Below, piece by piece: positions 26,859-35,829 of a stretch of 64,000 nucleotides of DNA (positions within the stretch are counted from its first letter, which is position 1; each line of letters starts with the position of its first letter). Made by a program: the position numbers and the translations under genes. Under the pieces are notes generated by a model. The model made no database searches. It had not been told where the DNA came from and saw nothing but the letters and a program-made list of their open reading frames with translations. The DNA is from Enterocloster aldenensis (lineage in GTDB: Bacteria; Bacillota; Clostridia; Lachnospirales; Lachnospiraceae): NCBI RefSeq assembly GCF_003434055.1, contig NZ_QVEX01000001.1, positions 931,824-995,823 on the forward strand. The letters are read 5' to 3'.

Positions 26859-27332
26859 TCACGGTTGGAGATACTTTTTCATTTCCGCCTTTACTTTCTC
26901 CTTTGCAATCGCAACAGATTTCTGTATTGCCGAAGCGGTGCAATGCTCCATCGCAGCGATTTGATAAAAATTAAATTCGTACTCGTAGTAGAGCAGGAAA
27001 CGCCGCCTTTGTATCTCTGGCAGTCTGTCAACCGCTTTACAAAGCAGTTCCGCCCGTTCTGCTTCAATCATTTGTTCCTCAATGCTCTTAGGCAGCTTTA
27101 ACGCCCGCCTGTTCAGCGTTTCGTCCCATACTTCCGAAAACTCCCTGTGCCGCTCGTCCCATTGGAGAAGATTCCTGTTCCTGCGTTCCATTTGCCGAAA
27201 CTCCATAAAGAACTGTTCCGACACTTCCAACTCGTGGGATTTGCCCTGCCCGTCCTTAAAGCTGATAAAATACCTTGTGCTGCTTTCCGTAGATTCCTCC
27301 CGAAGCGTGTATGCCTTAACTCTGTATGTCAT
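26859..27332 (-). CDS. Sigma-70-like regulator (IME, first of three)
   Basis: 157 residues from ATG 27330-27332 (GGAGG 7 nt upstream). The C-terminal half, LPEIQRRRFLLYYEYEFNFYQIAAMEHCTASAIQKSV in outline, is a sigma region-4 helix-turn-helix. Probably regulates the Rep/Mob genes directly downstream. Codons and layout resemble the two neighbouring sigma-like genes. Confidence 0.78.
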   Translation of the reverse strand: MTYRVKAYTLREESTESSTRYFISFKDGQGKSHELEVSEQFFMEFRQMERRNRNLLQWDERHREFSEVWDETLNRRALKLPKSIEEQMIEAERAELLCKAVDRLPEIQRRRFLLYYEYEFNFYQIAAMEHCTASAIQKSVAIAKEKVKAEMKKYLQP

Positions 27333-27408
27333 CCTGCTTACCTCCTGCAAAAAATGAGTGAGGGGATTTCCATCCCTCACCCAGTAGCCCGCAGGACGGC
27401 AGGCTGTT

Positions 27409-27840
27409 TTAGACGCTATAAAATTTTCGTAGCTTCTTCCGCAGATGGTCTAACCTTGCGTAAATAGCACCAGTCGTCAAATGCACGAGCGGGGCAATTT
27501 CTTTTGTGGAATACCCCTGCATTTTCAGCAGGACGATTTTCAAGGTACGTCCGTCCACCGTGACTAATACTTGATAAAGATTTTCGCTCTCAATCTCGTC
27601 CAGTAACTCCGCAACCGTACCCACCTCCGTCTGCCGCTCCCTGTCTGCCATGTCCTCAAGGTATTCCGCAACGTCATTCGTCCATCGGTAAAACCGCCTG
27701 TTGGAATTGAAGTCTGCCCTGTCCGCAATGCGTATCTGCTCAATGGTCGCTTCATCAACGCCGCACTCACGCAGCAGCTTTTCCTCCGCTTCTTTCCAGA
27801 TACGCCATTTCCTGTCCTCCCGTCCGTGGTTATATGCCAT
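27409..27840 (-). CDS. Sigma-like/HTH regulator (IME, second of three)
   Basis: 143 residues from ATG 27838-27840 behind GGAGG. C-terminal helix-turn-helix of LuxR/sigma-4 type: LKIVLLKMQGYSTKEIAPLVHLTTGAIYARLDHLRKKL in outline. The N-terminal part is helical and charged. Function inferred as transcriptional control within the IME. Confidence 0.75.
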   Translation of the reverse strand: MAYNHGREDRKWRIWKEAEEKLLRECGVDEATIEQIRIADRADFNSNRRFYRWTNDVAEYLEDMADRERQTEVGTVAELLDEIESENLYQVLVTVDGRTLKIVLLKMQGYSTKEIAPLVHLTTGAIYARLDHLRKKLRKFYSV

Positions 27841-27935
27841 GCTTCTTTTCCTCCAATCAGAATTGATTGAGAGGGCAGAGAAAAACCCCCTCATTTTCCC
27901 AAAGGAAAAAACAAGGGGGCTGAACGCCTTAAATT

Positions 27936-28448
27936 TTAATTTTCTATTATCTTTCTTAGTTTTCTTAGGATTCTGGCTTTGCGTTTGTTCACAACGCTCT
28001 GGGTTATGCCGAACCTCGCCCCGACTTCACGCTCAGAAAGTCCGTCAAAAAAGATTGCCTGTATCAATTCCTGTTCACTATCCGACAGCAAAGGCAGGGC
28101 GGCTTTCAGCCTGTCCACCATAACCGCATTGACAACGGTTTCCGCAATGTCCGCCGCTTCATCAGCGATAAAGTCTAAAGGCTTCCCCTCGCTGTCCGTA
28201 AATCCATCCAGAGAAAGCAGGCTGTTCTTCGTATCTAATTTTTTCAGATAACGCCACCGTTCCTTATCTCGGTAGAAGTCCGTGTATTGCTCCCTCACGA
28301 CTTCAAGCAGACAGCCTTGAACGGGAATAAACAGCTTGTCCATGTAGGTCTGGTCGGATTCCCTGCGGCGGCAGAAATCCATGTAGGACAGTTCCACATA
28401 TCTGCCGCTTTCTTTGATAAATACCTTTCTTGGTGCATATTTCACCAT
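27936..28448 (-). CDS. Sigma-70-like regulator (IME, third of three)
   Basis: 170 residues from ATG 28446-28448 behind GGAGG. The C-terminal region-4 HTH (LSDSEQELIQAIFFDGLSEREVGARFGITQSVVNKRKA in outline) is clear. This is the most upstream gene of the IME regulatory run, transcribed into the other two. Expression start may lie in the gene-free stretch 28449-28890. Confidence 0.82.
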   Translation of the reverse strand: MVKYAPRKVFIKESGRYVELSYMDFCRRRESDQTYMDKLFIPVQGCLLEVVREQYTDFYRDKERWRYLKKLDTKNSLLSLDGFTDSEGKPLDFIADEAADIAETVVNAVMVDRLKAALPLLSDSEQELIQAIFFDGLSEREVGARFGITQSVVNKRKARILRKLRKIIEN

Positions 28449-28884
28449 AAATACCTCCCATCTGAATTTTTGAAATGTAAAAAATCCAGATGGAGAGGCG
28501 GAGAACGACACCGCATATCAGAAACAGCCCTACGGCACTTTCCAACAAAAATCGACAAAAGAAAAACCGCAAAGGCTCTGTGACCTTTACGGTTATAGGA
28601 AATAGTAATTCTATTGTATGGAGATTGTACTTCTACTTTCAAGGCAGGAAGTACCGCTGCACTGGCAGAAATTTTTTTAACTGGTTTCCTGCCGTTCTCT
28701 GATATGCTATGTATTGATAAATTTTGCTTCGTATGAGCAGATAGATAACTGCCCGAAAAAAGGACATAAAAAAATCCCTCCAAATTTAAAAACAAATTCA
28801 GAGGGTAATTTAGGGTATAACAAAATAACCCACCCGAATATCGTTTTTTTTATTTGGTGAGTTTGTTCTTTCAAATACGAAACA
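28449..28884. other. Gene-free stretch between the sigma-like gene and the KTR terminator
   Basis: About 440 bp without a supported gene. It is AT-rich toward the right and contains a short A+T leader region (28740-28860) with palindrome-like CCCTC/GAGGG pieces, probably the promoter region of the three regulators. The open frames across it have no ribosome site and look accidental. Confidence 0.5.
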
Positions 28885-28932
28885 AAAAGAGCCGATGATT
28901 CGTGAATTGTTCCACAATTTCATCGGCTCTGC
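28885..28932 (-). terminator. Terminator after the second KTR gene
   Basis: On the minus strand AGAGCCGATGA pairs with TCATCGGCTCT, followed by TTTTTG. The stem base AGAGCCGAT is shared with the terminator at 18923-18974 in the ICE cargo, showing common ancestry. Confidence 0.85.
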
Positions 28933-28935
28933 GTC

Positions 28936-29109
28936 TTAAGCGTCTGGCTCTTTGATGACAGTTATCTTCAAGTTGTCAACTTTAATCAATCTTTCTTGTC
29001 TGCATTTTGGACAATAAAGGGGATAATTCTCCAAAACAGTGTCCTTCCTAATTTTATTACGGGTTTTGCTCCCACAAACAGGACACAATATCCATTCGCA
29101 TTTCATCAT
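28936..29109 (-). CDS. Cysteine-rich KTR domain protein (copy 2), downstream of tet(O)
   Basis: 57 residues, MMKCEWILCPVCGSKTRNK then YCPKCRQE, a two-pair zinc-ribbon protein of the KTR family. It ends ...VIKEPDA and stop; the family usually continues with a QTQSR-like tail, whose DNA is still visible just after the stop, so a small change has shortened it. It is the last gene of the tet(O) transcript. Function unknown. Confidence 0.78.
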   Translation of the reverse strand: MMKCEWILCPVCGSKTRNKIRKDTVLENYPLYCPKCRQERLIKVDNLKITVIKEPDA

Positions 29110-29160
29110 AATTAGTCTCTAATCCTTTCAAATCTCATTTTATATGACTTTTGCAAGCTG

Positions 29161-31080
29161 TTAAGCTAACTTGTGGAACATATGCCGAACCTTATCTATA
29201 CGGCTATTCGGGCGGCGGGGTTGGCAAATAAATTTACCAATAGCTGTCTGGTATCCTTTTAACTCTGTCAAACAGACTCCCTGCCCATTTGTGAAATAAG
29301 TTAAATCGTTCCTGTATTCTTGAATACATCTGGCAGGGATTTCTCCTTTCAGAATGACCTCGTCATTCTTTATCTGAGTACTTACAATATCTGCACAATA
29401 CCTTGGAGCATCATGATACGCCCGTGAGAGATATTCCTGCGGTGCATAAATTTCAAAGTGGAGATATGGCTCTAATAGTTCTGTCCCTGCTTTTTTTAAA
29501 GCCTGCTCCAATACGATAGGGGAAAGCAGCCGAAAGTCTGCGGGGGTACTTACAGGACTATAATACAATCCATATTCAAAACAGATTTTACAGTCTGTCA
29601 CTTTCCATCCATACAGCCCCTGCTCGCAGCCATAAAGAACCCCCTCCATAACCGCATTTTGGAACGATTGGTTTAAATATCCAAGTGAAACTCTGCTTTC
29701 ATACTGCACTCCGCTTCCAATAGGGAGCGGCTCTATGGACAACCCGACAGAAGCCCAGAAAGGATTTGGCGGGACTTCTATGTGGATGGTATATTCTGCT
29801 TTTCTAAGCGGTCTCTCCATATATATAACAGTAGGCTCTTTTATTTCTGCCTCCACATGATATTTTTCCTCAAGGATGGCACAAATGACTTCCATCTGCA
29901 CATTCCCCAAAAAAGAAAGTATAATCTCATGCGTTGTAGTATCCACATAATATTTTAAAAGAGGGTCGCCATCTGAAATTTCTGTAAGTGCCCCAAGCAA
30001 TATTTCCCGCTGTTCAGATTTCTTTACTGCAATCGTTGTTTGGAGCATAGGGAGAGGATTTTCAATAAATTTTCTCTGCGGCAACAGCATTTCGTTCCCC
30101 AAAATACTGTTTAGCTGCAAAACATCATTTGGTAAAATTACAATATCACCAGAGCAGGCTGTATCGGATGAATATAATTCACCGTTTGTCGGAACACACA
30201 TCTCTGTGATTTTTATTTTCTCTTTTTCAGATATTCTAATAACATCCCTCAAATGCAATGTTCCGCTATATATACGCACATAAACAAAACGCCGCCTTTT
30301 CTCTGAATATTCAATCTTAAAAACCTGCCCGCATAGTTCAGATTGACCTTCAGGCGTTGATGAATAAAATTTACTGGCAATCACTTCTATAAGCTGCCGA
30401 ATCCCCAGATTGTTTTTAGCGCTTCCGTGATAAACGGGAAATAACGTTCCGTTTTGGAATCTCCTGTTTTCTTCCTGTTCCAGTTCTGACATTTTAAACG
30501 GTTTCCCTGACATATATTTCTCTAATAGTTCATCGTTTCCCATAATTACCGTATCCCACTGTTCCATATCGTCATTGTCTGTTACATTTATATGGGGATG
30601 CTGCCCAACCTTTTGCTTCACTATAATTTCCGAAGAAAGCTTTGCTTTCATTTCTCGATATACCATTGGCAAATCAATCCCCTCTTGGTCAATTTTATTG
30701 ATGAAAAAAATTGTCGGAATCTTCATTGTCTGTAGTGCATGAAACAGTATACGGGTCTGTGCCTGTATGCCATCCTTTGCAGAAACTAATAATACTGCTC
30801 CGTCTAATACGGATAAAGAACGGTATACTTCCGCCAAAAAATCCATATGGCCTGGCGTATCTATAATGTTGACTTTTACATCCTCCCACTGAAAAGATGT
30901 CACTGCTGTCTGGATAGTGATTCCCCTTTGACGCTCCAAATTCATTGTATCTGTCCTTGTTGTGCCTTTATCTACGCTCCCTGGTTCTGCAATTGCACCA
31001 CTGGTATACAATAAACTCTCCGTTAATGTTGTCTTTCCTGCGTCAACGTGAGCCAGAATGCCTAAGTTAATTATTTTCAT
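29161..31080 (-). CDS. tet(O): Tetracycline resistance ribosomal protection protein Tet(O)
   Basis: 639 residues, the exact family length. GTPase motifs: AHVDAGKTT (G1), RGITIQTA (G2), DTPGHMDF (G3), NKID (G4). It removes tetracycline from the ribosome in an EF-G-like manner. The sequence agrees with Tet(O) along the whole length as far as I recall it, ending [19 protein letters not shown]; a mosaic with tet(32) or tet(W) cannot be excluded by eye. Full promoter, leader peptide and attenuator precede it, so it should be functional and tetracycline-inducible. Confidence 0.93.
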   Translation of the reverse strand: MKIINLGILAHVDAGKTTLTESLLYTSGAIAEPGSVDKGTTRTDTMNLERQRGITIQTAVTSFQWEDVKVNIIDTPGHMDFLAEVYRSLSVLDGAVLLVSAKDGIQAQTRILFHALQTMKIPTIFFINKIDQEGIDLPMVYREMKAKLSSEIIVKQKVGQHPHINVTDNDDMEQWDTVIMGNDELLEKYMSGKPFKMSELEQEENRRFQNGTLFPVYHGSAKNNLGIRQLIEVIASKFYSSTPEGQSELCGQVFKIEYSEKRRRFVYVRIYSGTLHLRDVIRISEKEKIKITEMCVPTNGELYSSDTACSGDIVILPNDVLQLNSILGNEMLLPQRKFIENPLPMLQTTIAVKKSEQREILLGALTEISDGDPLLKYYVDTTTHEIILSFLGNVQMEVICAILEEKYHVEAEIKEPTVIYMERPLRKAEYTIHIEVPPNPFWASVGLSIEPLPIGSGVQYESRVSLGYLNQSFQNAVMEGVLYGCEQGLYGWKVTDCKICFEYGLYYSPVSTPADFRLLSPIVLEQALKKAGTELLEPYLHFEIYAPQEYLSRAYHDAPRYCADIVSTQIKNDEVILKGEIPARCIQEYRNDLTYFTNGQGVCLTELKGYQTAIGKFICQPRRPNSRIDKVRHMFHKLA

Positions 31081-31110
31081 GTGATTTTCCTCCTATCAAC
31101 ACCCAAAAAA

Positions 31111-31151
31111 GGGCATAAAAATACCCAGTGATAAATACTCCTATCACTGGG
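31111..31151 (-). promoter_or_regulatory. tet(O) transcription attenuator
   Basis: On the minus strand CCCAGTGATA/TATCACTGGG forms a 10-bp stem with an 8-nt loop, then TATTTTTATGCCC, just before the ribosome site and start of tet(O). This is the known attenuator design of tet(M)/tet(O) leaders. Confidence 0.88.
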
Positions 31152-31304
31152 TAAATAACTCCAATAGCCCCAAAACACTTATATGTTTTCGGGCATATAA
31201 AATTACATGATAAAAGCATTCTTAAACTGGGTACAAAAAACCAAGCCCCATATTAAAAGTGAAACGGGACTGCTACTTTTTGTTCCCACTATCAAATTGA
31301 CAGT

Positions 31305-31328
31305 TTATTTAAGAATACCTTGCCGCAT
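31305..31328 (-). CDS. tet(O) leader peptide
   Basis: Minus-strand ATG CGG CAA GGT ATT CTT AAA TAA gives MRQGILK, behind AAGGAG. Slow or stalled translation of such leaders controls read-through of the attenuator. Confidence 0.7.
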   Translation of the reverse strand: MRQGILK

Positions 31329-31360
31329 ATTTATTAACTCCTTGTATAATACTGAATCTA

Positions 31361-31389
31361 ATTATATTCCTTAACCCTTTATTTGTCAA
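31361..31389 (-). promoter_or_regulatory. tet(O) promoter
   Basis: Minus strand TTGACA (31384-31389) and TATAAT (31361-31366) with a 17-nt spacer: a full consensus promoter. Confidence 0.88.
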
Positions 31390-31446
31390 GCTGACAAACT
31401 AAAGCAGAAAAAGCGGCAGGATTTCCCCCTGCCACTAATCATCTGT

Positions 31447-31816
31447 TTATGCAAAAATAATTTCCTTTTCCACAATCTCCCTCGCACAAGCCCTTATGTT
31501 ATTGAGGCATCCTGTCCATTCTAAGGCGTTTTCTGCCTTTAGCCGTTATGCCCTGTGCCTGTTTCATACCCTCTATGAGCCTTTCAAAGCGTTCCTGTGC
31601 CTGTCTGTTGATGTCGGCAAGGTAGGCGTTTAGCCTGCCGCTTGTAAGAAGATTGGCGTATGTAACTTTACAGTACTGTTTTAGATAATCTAAATGCCGT
31701 TGCCCCCAGATGCCTATTGCCTGTTCTTCTTCGGCGGGTACAGTTAAGCACGGTATCAAATAATCCCCTTGCCTTTCGTATTTGCCGCCCAGTTCCTCAA
31801 ATAATGATTTTGCCAT
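31447..31816 (-). pseudogene. TnpV-family transposon protein, frameshifted near the C-terminus
   Basis: The frame from ATG 31814-31816 (GGAGG upstream) reads a normal TnpV (ELGGKYERQGDYLIPCL...NLLTSGRLNAYLADI) to about residue 95 and then stops early at 31499. The usual C-terminus, KAENALEW...LNNIRACAREIV...IIFA, is intact in another frame up to a stop at 31447-31449. A small deletion near 31527-31535 explains this. TnpV lies at one end of Tn4451-type elements. Confidence 0.82.
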
Positions 31817-31866
31817 TGTCTGTTACCTCCACATTCTTTTTTATTTTGAATGTCCGCAAAATCCGT

Positions 31867-31880
31867 CCTACATCTGTAGG
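31867..31880. other. IME/tctA junction: palindromic crossover site
   Basis: CCTACA-TC-TGTAGG: two 6-bp arms around a TC/GA dinucleotide. It lies exactly where tctA reading turns into IME DNA. GA is the usual exchange dinucleotide of TnpX/TndX-type recombinases, so this is the probable attachment site (one end). Confidence 0.65.
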
Positions 31881-32031
31881 TCAGTCCGGTCAGTAATGCT
31901 ACTGCCATGGTGGCGCTCAGTCCTGGGAGCATTCCCATGATCAGTCCGGCAAATGTGGAAAGGAGCAGGACCCCCATGTTCATCGGTGTCAGCACAGCCC
32001 CGAACGCCTGCGCCAGATATTGTAAAGCCAT
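31874..32031 (-). pseudogene. tctA: tctA, N-terminal fragment interrupted by the IME
   Basis: Start ATG at 32029-32031; about 52 residues of a normal TctA tricarboxylate transporter permease (MALQYLAQAFGAVLTP...GLIMGMLPGLSATMAVALLTGLTY), including the conserved GxLPGLSATM loop. Then IME sequence follows and the frame becomes foreign. The rest of tctA should lie left of the window. The TctABC importer is thus broken. Confidence 0.85.
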
Positions 32032-32046
32032 AATCTTTCCCCTCCT

Positions 32047-32529
32047 TTATGGTAGTGGCACTCTGAAGCATACCTGGAACAGGAAGATAACCAGTCCGGT
32101 AACCAGAACCGAGATGACCACGATTTTAACAATGGAGCCCGCCTCCAGGAAGTACATCAGAAGAAGCATGAACAAAAAAGTTGCAAGCCAGAAAGGAAGC
32201 ATTCCCAGAAGCACGAACGTGTACAGTCCCATCAGTACCACTCCCACCAGCATACGCATGGTGCCCCGGTCTGCCTTTACCTCACCGGACCAGGCTTTAA
32301 GCTCTGCGGCCCTGGCCTGCAGACCGCCCTCTTTCAGGCTCCCTGTAAACAGGACAATGGATAAAACCAGCAGTATGGTTCCCAGCATCAGCGGGATCAG
32401 GGCCGGTGAAAGATACAGCAGCTTTCCTGACTTTGTATATATGTTATATCCTTCAAAAAGCACGTACAGCGACAAACTAAATATCACGGCCGATGAAATA
32501 AAATCCTTCATTTTGTTGTTATTTTCCAA
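32047..32529 (-). CDS. tctB: TctB-family small permease subunit
   Basis: 160 residues from TTG 32527-32529 (AGAGGTGA upstream; ATG at codon 7 is an alternative). Four hydrophobic helices (for example SAVIFSLSLYVLFEGY, PALIPLMLGTILLVLSIVL, MLVGVVLMGLYTFVLLGMLPFW) fit TctB. It works with TctA and the binding protein TctC to import a carboxylic acid. It lies between tctC and tctA in one operon. Confidence 0.82.
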   Translation of the reverse strand: MENNNKMKDFISSAVIFSLSLYVLFEGYNIYTKSGKLLYLSPALIPLMLGTILLVLSIVLFTGSLKEGGLQARAAELKAWSGEVKADRGTMRMLVGVVLMGLYTFVLLGMLPFWLATFLFMLLLMYFLEAGSIVKIVVISVLVTGLVIFLFQVCFRVPLP

Positions 32530-32599
32530 GATATCACCTCTCCCCATCAATCCGGAAGCGGAGGGTCCGTGTTCCAACCGCTCCGCTTCTTCTTAAGGC

Positions 32600-33628
32600 C
32601 TAACGGCTTATACCGAATTCTTCCGGTGAAATAGCCGCAACGCCGCAGTCATACAGTGTCCAGGTCACGGTAGAGGCCAGCTTGTCAACATAAGCCGCTG
32701 CTTCCTGTCTGCCCATACCGTTTACAATAAATCCTTTGGTCTCGCAGAATTTAAGGAAATCCTCGCTCTTTAGCGCCTCGTCAAAGGCCTTGTCCAATGC
32801 TTCCAGCACATAGTCCGGCTCACCCTTTGGAACAGCAATACCAGTGGTCTCGCCCATGGGCAGCTTTGACTCAAGGCTTGGAACAAACTGTAAAATAGAT
32901 GGAATCACAGTACCGTTTTCCAGGGTGATATCTTCCGCCGTAAAGTTGGCAAGCGCCCTCATGTCTCCTGAAATAAACATATCCTGCATCTCAACCAGCA
33001 GCTGGCTGGTGAAATCAACCTCGCCTGCAAGGGCTGCCGTGATTGCCTTTCCGCCGCCCTCATAAGGAACATGCTTATATGTAAGTCCTGTCTCCGCGCA
33101 AAGCACCTCGATGCCAAGATGTCCGCCGGAACCCATGCCGCCGGTTCCGTCCGTGATGGAATCCGGGTTGGCCTTCATTGCATCCAGAAGTTCCTGTGCT
33201 GTCTGGTAGGGTGAGTCCTTGCGTACAGCCAGCACATTCGGTGTAAATGTAGCCAGATAGAAGTCCCAGTCCTTCTGTGTTGTTTCAGTATATCCCAGAA
33301 CCGGCATGGCCGTAAGGGCCAGCATGCCGTTTGCCAGGATGTTATACCCGTCCTTTTCAGCCTTCTGTACGGTCAAGGAACCAACAGAACCGCCGGAACC
33401 AGGCGTATTGGTAACCACGATGTTTGTCCCCATGCTCTTGCCCATGGCGTCAGCCAGCGCGCGCCCTGTCAGGTCCGTGGAACCGCCCGGATTCCACGGT
33501 ACGACCATATTGATGTCACGTGACGGATATTTATCCGTCTTATTACCTGTCTGCTGGTAGATGACCCCTGCTGCCAATGCAACCACTACGATTCCCGCTA
33601 CTGCCATAAGAGACTTTTTGTTTTTCAT
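32600..33628 (-). CDS. tctC: TctC-family tripartite tricarboxylate transporter binding protein
   Basis: 342 residues. Signal/anchor segment (SLMAVAGIVVVALAAGVIYQ), then YPSRDINMVVPWNPGGSTDLTGR, the Bug/TctC start, and the ligand loop GTGGMGSGGHLG. An extracytoplasmic receptor, here membrane anchored, for a carboxylate such as citrate (ligand not readable). First gene of the tct operon, placed behind two LacI-type operators. Confidence 0.9.
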   Translation of the reverse strand: MKNKKSLMAVAGIVVVALAAGVIYQQTGNKTDKYPSRDINMVVPWNPGGSTDLTGRALADAMGKSMGTNIVVTNTPGSGGSVGSLTVQKAEKDGYNILANGMLALTAMPVLGYTETTQKDWDFYLATFTPNVLAVRKDSPYQTAQELLDAMKANPDSITDGTGGMGSGGHLGIEVLCAETGLTYKHVPYEGGGKAITAALAGEVDFTSQLLVEMQDMFISGDMRALANFTAEDITLENGTVIPSILQFVPSLESKLPMGETTGIAVPKGEPDYVLEALDKAFDEALKSEDFLKFCETKGFIVNGMGRQEAAAYVDKLASTVTWTLYDCGVAAISPEEFGISR

Positions 33629-33703
33629 TTCTTTCCTCCTTAAATATTAAGAAACTTATTTTATACGGAACCTTCCCTTTGGGAACGGCCTGTATTCCTG
33701 TAA

Positions 33704-33715
33704 GCAAACGATTGC
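33704..33715. promoter_or_regulatory. LacI-type operator 1 (GCAAACGATTGC)
   Basis: Near-palindrome with a central CG typical of LacI-family sites, in the intergenic region between tctC and the regulator gene, 76 bp upstream of the tctC start. Confidence 0.75.
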
Positions 33716-33798
33716 CTATGCGCTATATGATAACAGCCTGCCTGGCACTTGCCAGTATGCCCGCCTCCTTTCAGGCTTTTCTTAACAACTTTTTATCG

Positions 33799-33810
33799 GC
33801 AAACGTTTGC
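33799..33810. promoter_or_regulatory. LacI-type operator 2 (GCAAACGTTTGC)
   Basis: Perfect 12-bp palindrome in the same intergenic region, 95 bp from operator 1. Two such sites could be looped by one tetramer. Confidence 0.85.
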
Positions 33811-33838
33811 CTATTGCTCAGAAAGAATCGCCTGCCGA

Positions 33839-34861
33839 TTACAACCGGCAAACGGAATCCCCTTCTTTTAATGTTGCTTCCTGCACCCTCTGATAAGGTG
33901 CGATGGGCTGGTCATTGTTAATGATGTCAAACAGCATCTCGGCCGCCATGATCCCCATCCCCGTACCATTAAGGTCCACACAGGTATAATGGTTATTACC
34001 GGTCTGTACCCAGTCCGGCGCGCCTATAATCAGCACTGACAGATCCTCTCCCACCCGGATTCCCTTCCTGGACAGGAAGTCCACGCCGCCCCGGGCCTGT
34101 ATGTTGTAGGCGTAGAGCACTGCCGTGATTTCAGGATGCTCTGCCAGCGCCCTGGCGGTCAGTTCCTCGCCGCTTTCCTCTGTAAATTCACCGTTATATA
34201 CAATCTGGTCCTCACCCGTGACCCCATAGGCCTCAAGAATGGTGCGGTATGCCTGTTCCCTTCGCTCCAGACCGCCGAAATCAGCCTTCCATCCAATGAA
34301 TGCAATGCGGCGGTGGCCGTTCTTTAACAGATGCTCTGCAGCCATATAGGTACTCTCATAGTTCTGGGCCGAAACCAGGAAATAGTCCTCATTGATATTC
34401 AGCAGACGGTCAACCACAACCATGGGCACGCCAATCTTGCGTATCTGCCGTGTATTCTTCCCCCCGTCCCTGCTGGGGGTGATGATATATCCATCCACGC
34501 GCTGGGCCTGCATCCTCCTGATGATCTCCAGTTCACGCTGGGGATCGTCGAATGTATTGCAGATGGAAAGGATATATCCGTAGCGGTCAGCCACCCTCTC
34601 CACCCCCAGCACCAGTTCCGTAAACATCTGGTTGGCAAACTGCGGGACCAGGACAGCTATTATCTTGCGCTTCTTGCCCTTAAGGCTGCTGGCCGCGCTG
34701 CTCTTGACATAATTCAGCTCTTTGGCCGCTGCCTCAACCCTGCGCCTCATGTCCTCGCTTACATAGCGCTTTGTCGAACCATTCAGGATATAGGATACCG
34801 TTGCCGCTGTCGTTCCCGCCCTCTCCGCCACATCCTTGAGCGTGGCATATTGTCCTTCCAT
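33839..34861 (-). CDS. LacI-family transcriptional regulator of the tct operon
   Basis: 340 residues from ATG 34859-34861. N-terminal HTH (ATLKDVAERAGTTAATVSYILNG) with hinge region VKSSAASSLKGKKRK, followed by a periplasmic-binding-fold sensor (IIAVLVPQFANQMFTELVLGVE onward). It is upstream of, and on the same strand as, tctC. Identical palindromes upstream of itself and of tctC argue for repression of both, relieved by the transported acid. Confidence 0.9.
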   Translation of the reverse strand: MEGQYATLKDVAERAGTTAATVSYILNGSTKRYVSEDMRRRVEAAAKELNYVKSSAASSLKGKKRKIIAVLVPQFANQMFTELVLGVERVADRYGYILSICNTFDDPQRELEIIRRMQAQRVDGYIITPSRDGGKNTRQIRKIGVPMVVVDRLLNINEDYFLVSAQNYESTYMAAEHLLKNGHRRIAFIGWKADFGGLERREQAYRTILEAYGVTGEDQIVYNGEFTEESGEELTARALAEHPEITAVLYAYNIQARGGVDFLSRKGIRVGEDLSVLIIGAPDWVQTGNNHYTCVDLNGTGMGIMAAEMLFDIINNDQPIAPYQRVQEATLKEGDSVCRL

Positions 34862-34893
34862 AAAGTACCCTCTTTCATTACCATCGGATATCG

Positions 34894-34905
34894 GCAAACG
34901 TTTGC
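34894..34905. promoter_or_regulatory. LacI-type operator 3 (GCAAACGTTTGC), autoregulatory
   Basis: Perfect copy of operator 2, 33 bp upstream of the lacI-type start codon, so the regulator probably controls its own gene. Confidence 0.82.
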
Positions 34906-34998
34906 TTGTGATAAAATTATCATACCATAGTTCATTGGGACCGTCAATACCTACATTTTATCCAATTATAAACAGCGGGATCTGTCCATATCGCACAA

Positions 34999-35042
34999 GG
35001 AAGGGCCTGGCTCACATTCCCTGTGAAGCAGGCCCTTCTTTG
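34999..35042. terminator. Terminator downstream of the shikimate-kinase-like gene
   Basis: AAGGGCCTG/CAGGCCCTT stem with a 19-nt loop, flanked by CTT-rich sequence. Placed after the stop of the minus-strand gene at 35116. Confidence 0.7.
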
Positions 35043-35115
35043 TGTCTGTATTTGAATCATGGTTCCACATGATTCCCTATAACCCATGCAAACCCATAAT
35101 CATCCTTTATAAGCC

Positions 35116-35781
35116 TTATGATTGCCGGACAGCCGACAGCTGTGCCAGCTGCGCCTTCAATGCGGCAATCTCCGTTTCATAGGACTGAAGCATCCTGTCT
35201 TTTTCTTCCAGTATCCGGTCCTTTTCCTCCAATATCCGTTTCTGCTCATTCACAATGCGCTGTACCATGCTGCGGTCCATCATGGATTCTATGATGTCCC
35301 TCAGCTCATCCACGGTCTCCCCAGGCGTCTTGCCCTCCTCGTCAATGGTGATGTCTGCATACTTCTCATAATAGGGCACCCTTTCATTGTAAAGGTCACG
35401 CAGGGTAAATCCTGGTTTTAAGGCCACGCCGCGGTCCACCACGTTGCCGATGCGTTTTTCCATCTCCTCGTAACTCATCTTAAGATAAACCACTTCGCTG
35501 ATTTCCTTCAGATGGTTCATGGCCGCCTCGCCGTATATCACGCTGCCTCCCGGCGCGATGACGGAAAGCTGCACATCCAGTCCCGCATTGACGCGCTCCT
35601 CCACCTTCAGGAACCCGTCCATGCCTTCCCCGGCAATGATTTCCTTCAGCAGCCTTCCTTCCTTTTCCTGTATCACAATATCCACATCCACAAAGGAAAA
35701 TCCCAGCCTCTTGGCCAGCAGCACGCCCACGGTGCTCTTGCCGGATGAAGGCATTCCAATCATGGTAATATTCGGTTTCAC
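35116..35781 (-). CDS. Shikimate-kinase-like P-loop protein with coiled-coil tail
   Basis: 221 residues, where shikimate kinases usually have about 170. Walker A GMPSSGKST (9-17), FVDVD substrate region, PGGSVIYG and an AVD-R-type lid region match the shikimate kinase fold. From about residue 165 a coiled coil with repeats of RILEEKDR is appended. It may still phosphorylate shikimate, but no other aro gene is near, and the tail suggests a partner or a different substrate. Confidence 0.78.
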   Translation of the reverse strand: MKPNITMIGMPSSGKSTVGVLLAKRLGFSFVDVDIVIQEKEGRLLKEIIAGEGMDGFLKVEERVNAGLDVQLSVIAPGGSVIYGEAAMNHLKEISEVVYLKMSYEEMEKRIGNVVDRGVALKPGFTLRDLYNERVPYYEKYADITIDEEGKTPGETVDELRDIIESMMDRSMVQRIVNEQKRILEEKDRILEEKDRMLQSYETEIAALKAQLAQLSAVRQS

Positions 35782-35829
35782 TGTCGTATCCTCCTGGTCT
35801 GTCGTCTTCCTGAAATACTTTAATCCAAA

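Noticed and set aside
26665..26943. 92-codon minus-strand frame before the repA-like gene
   Set aside because: Overlaps two real genes; a 27-codon piece starting at about 26748 has a good ribosome site and could be a leader, but evidence is too thin.
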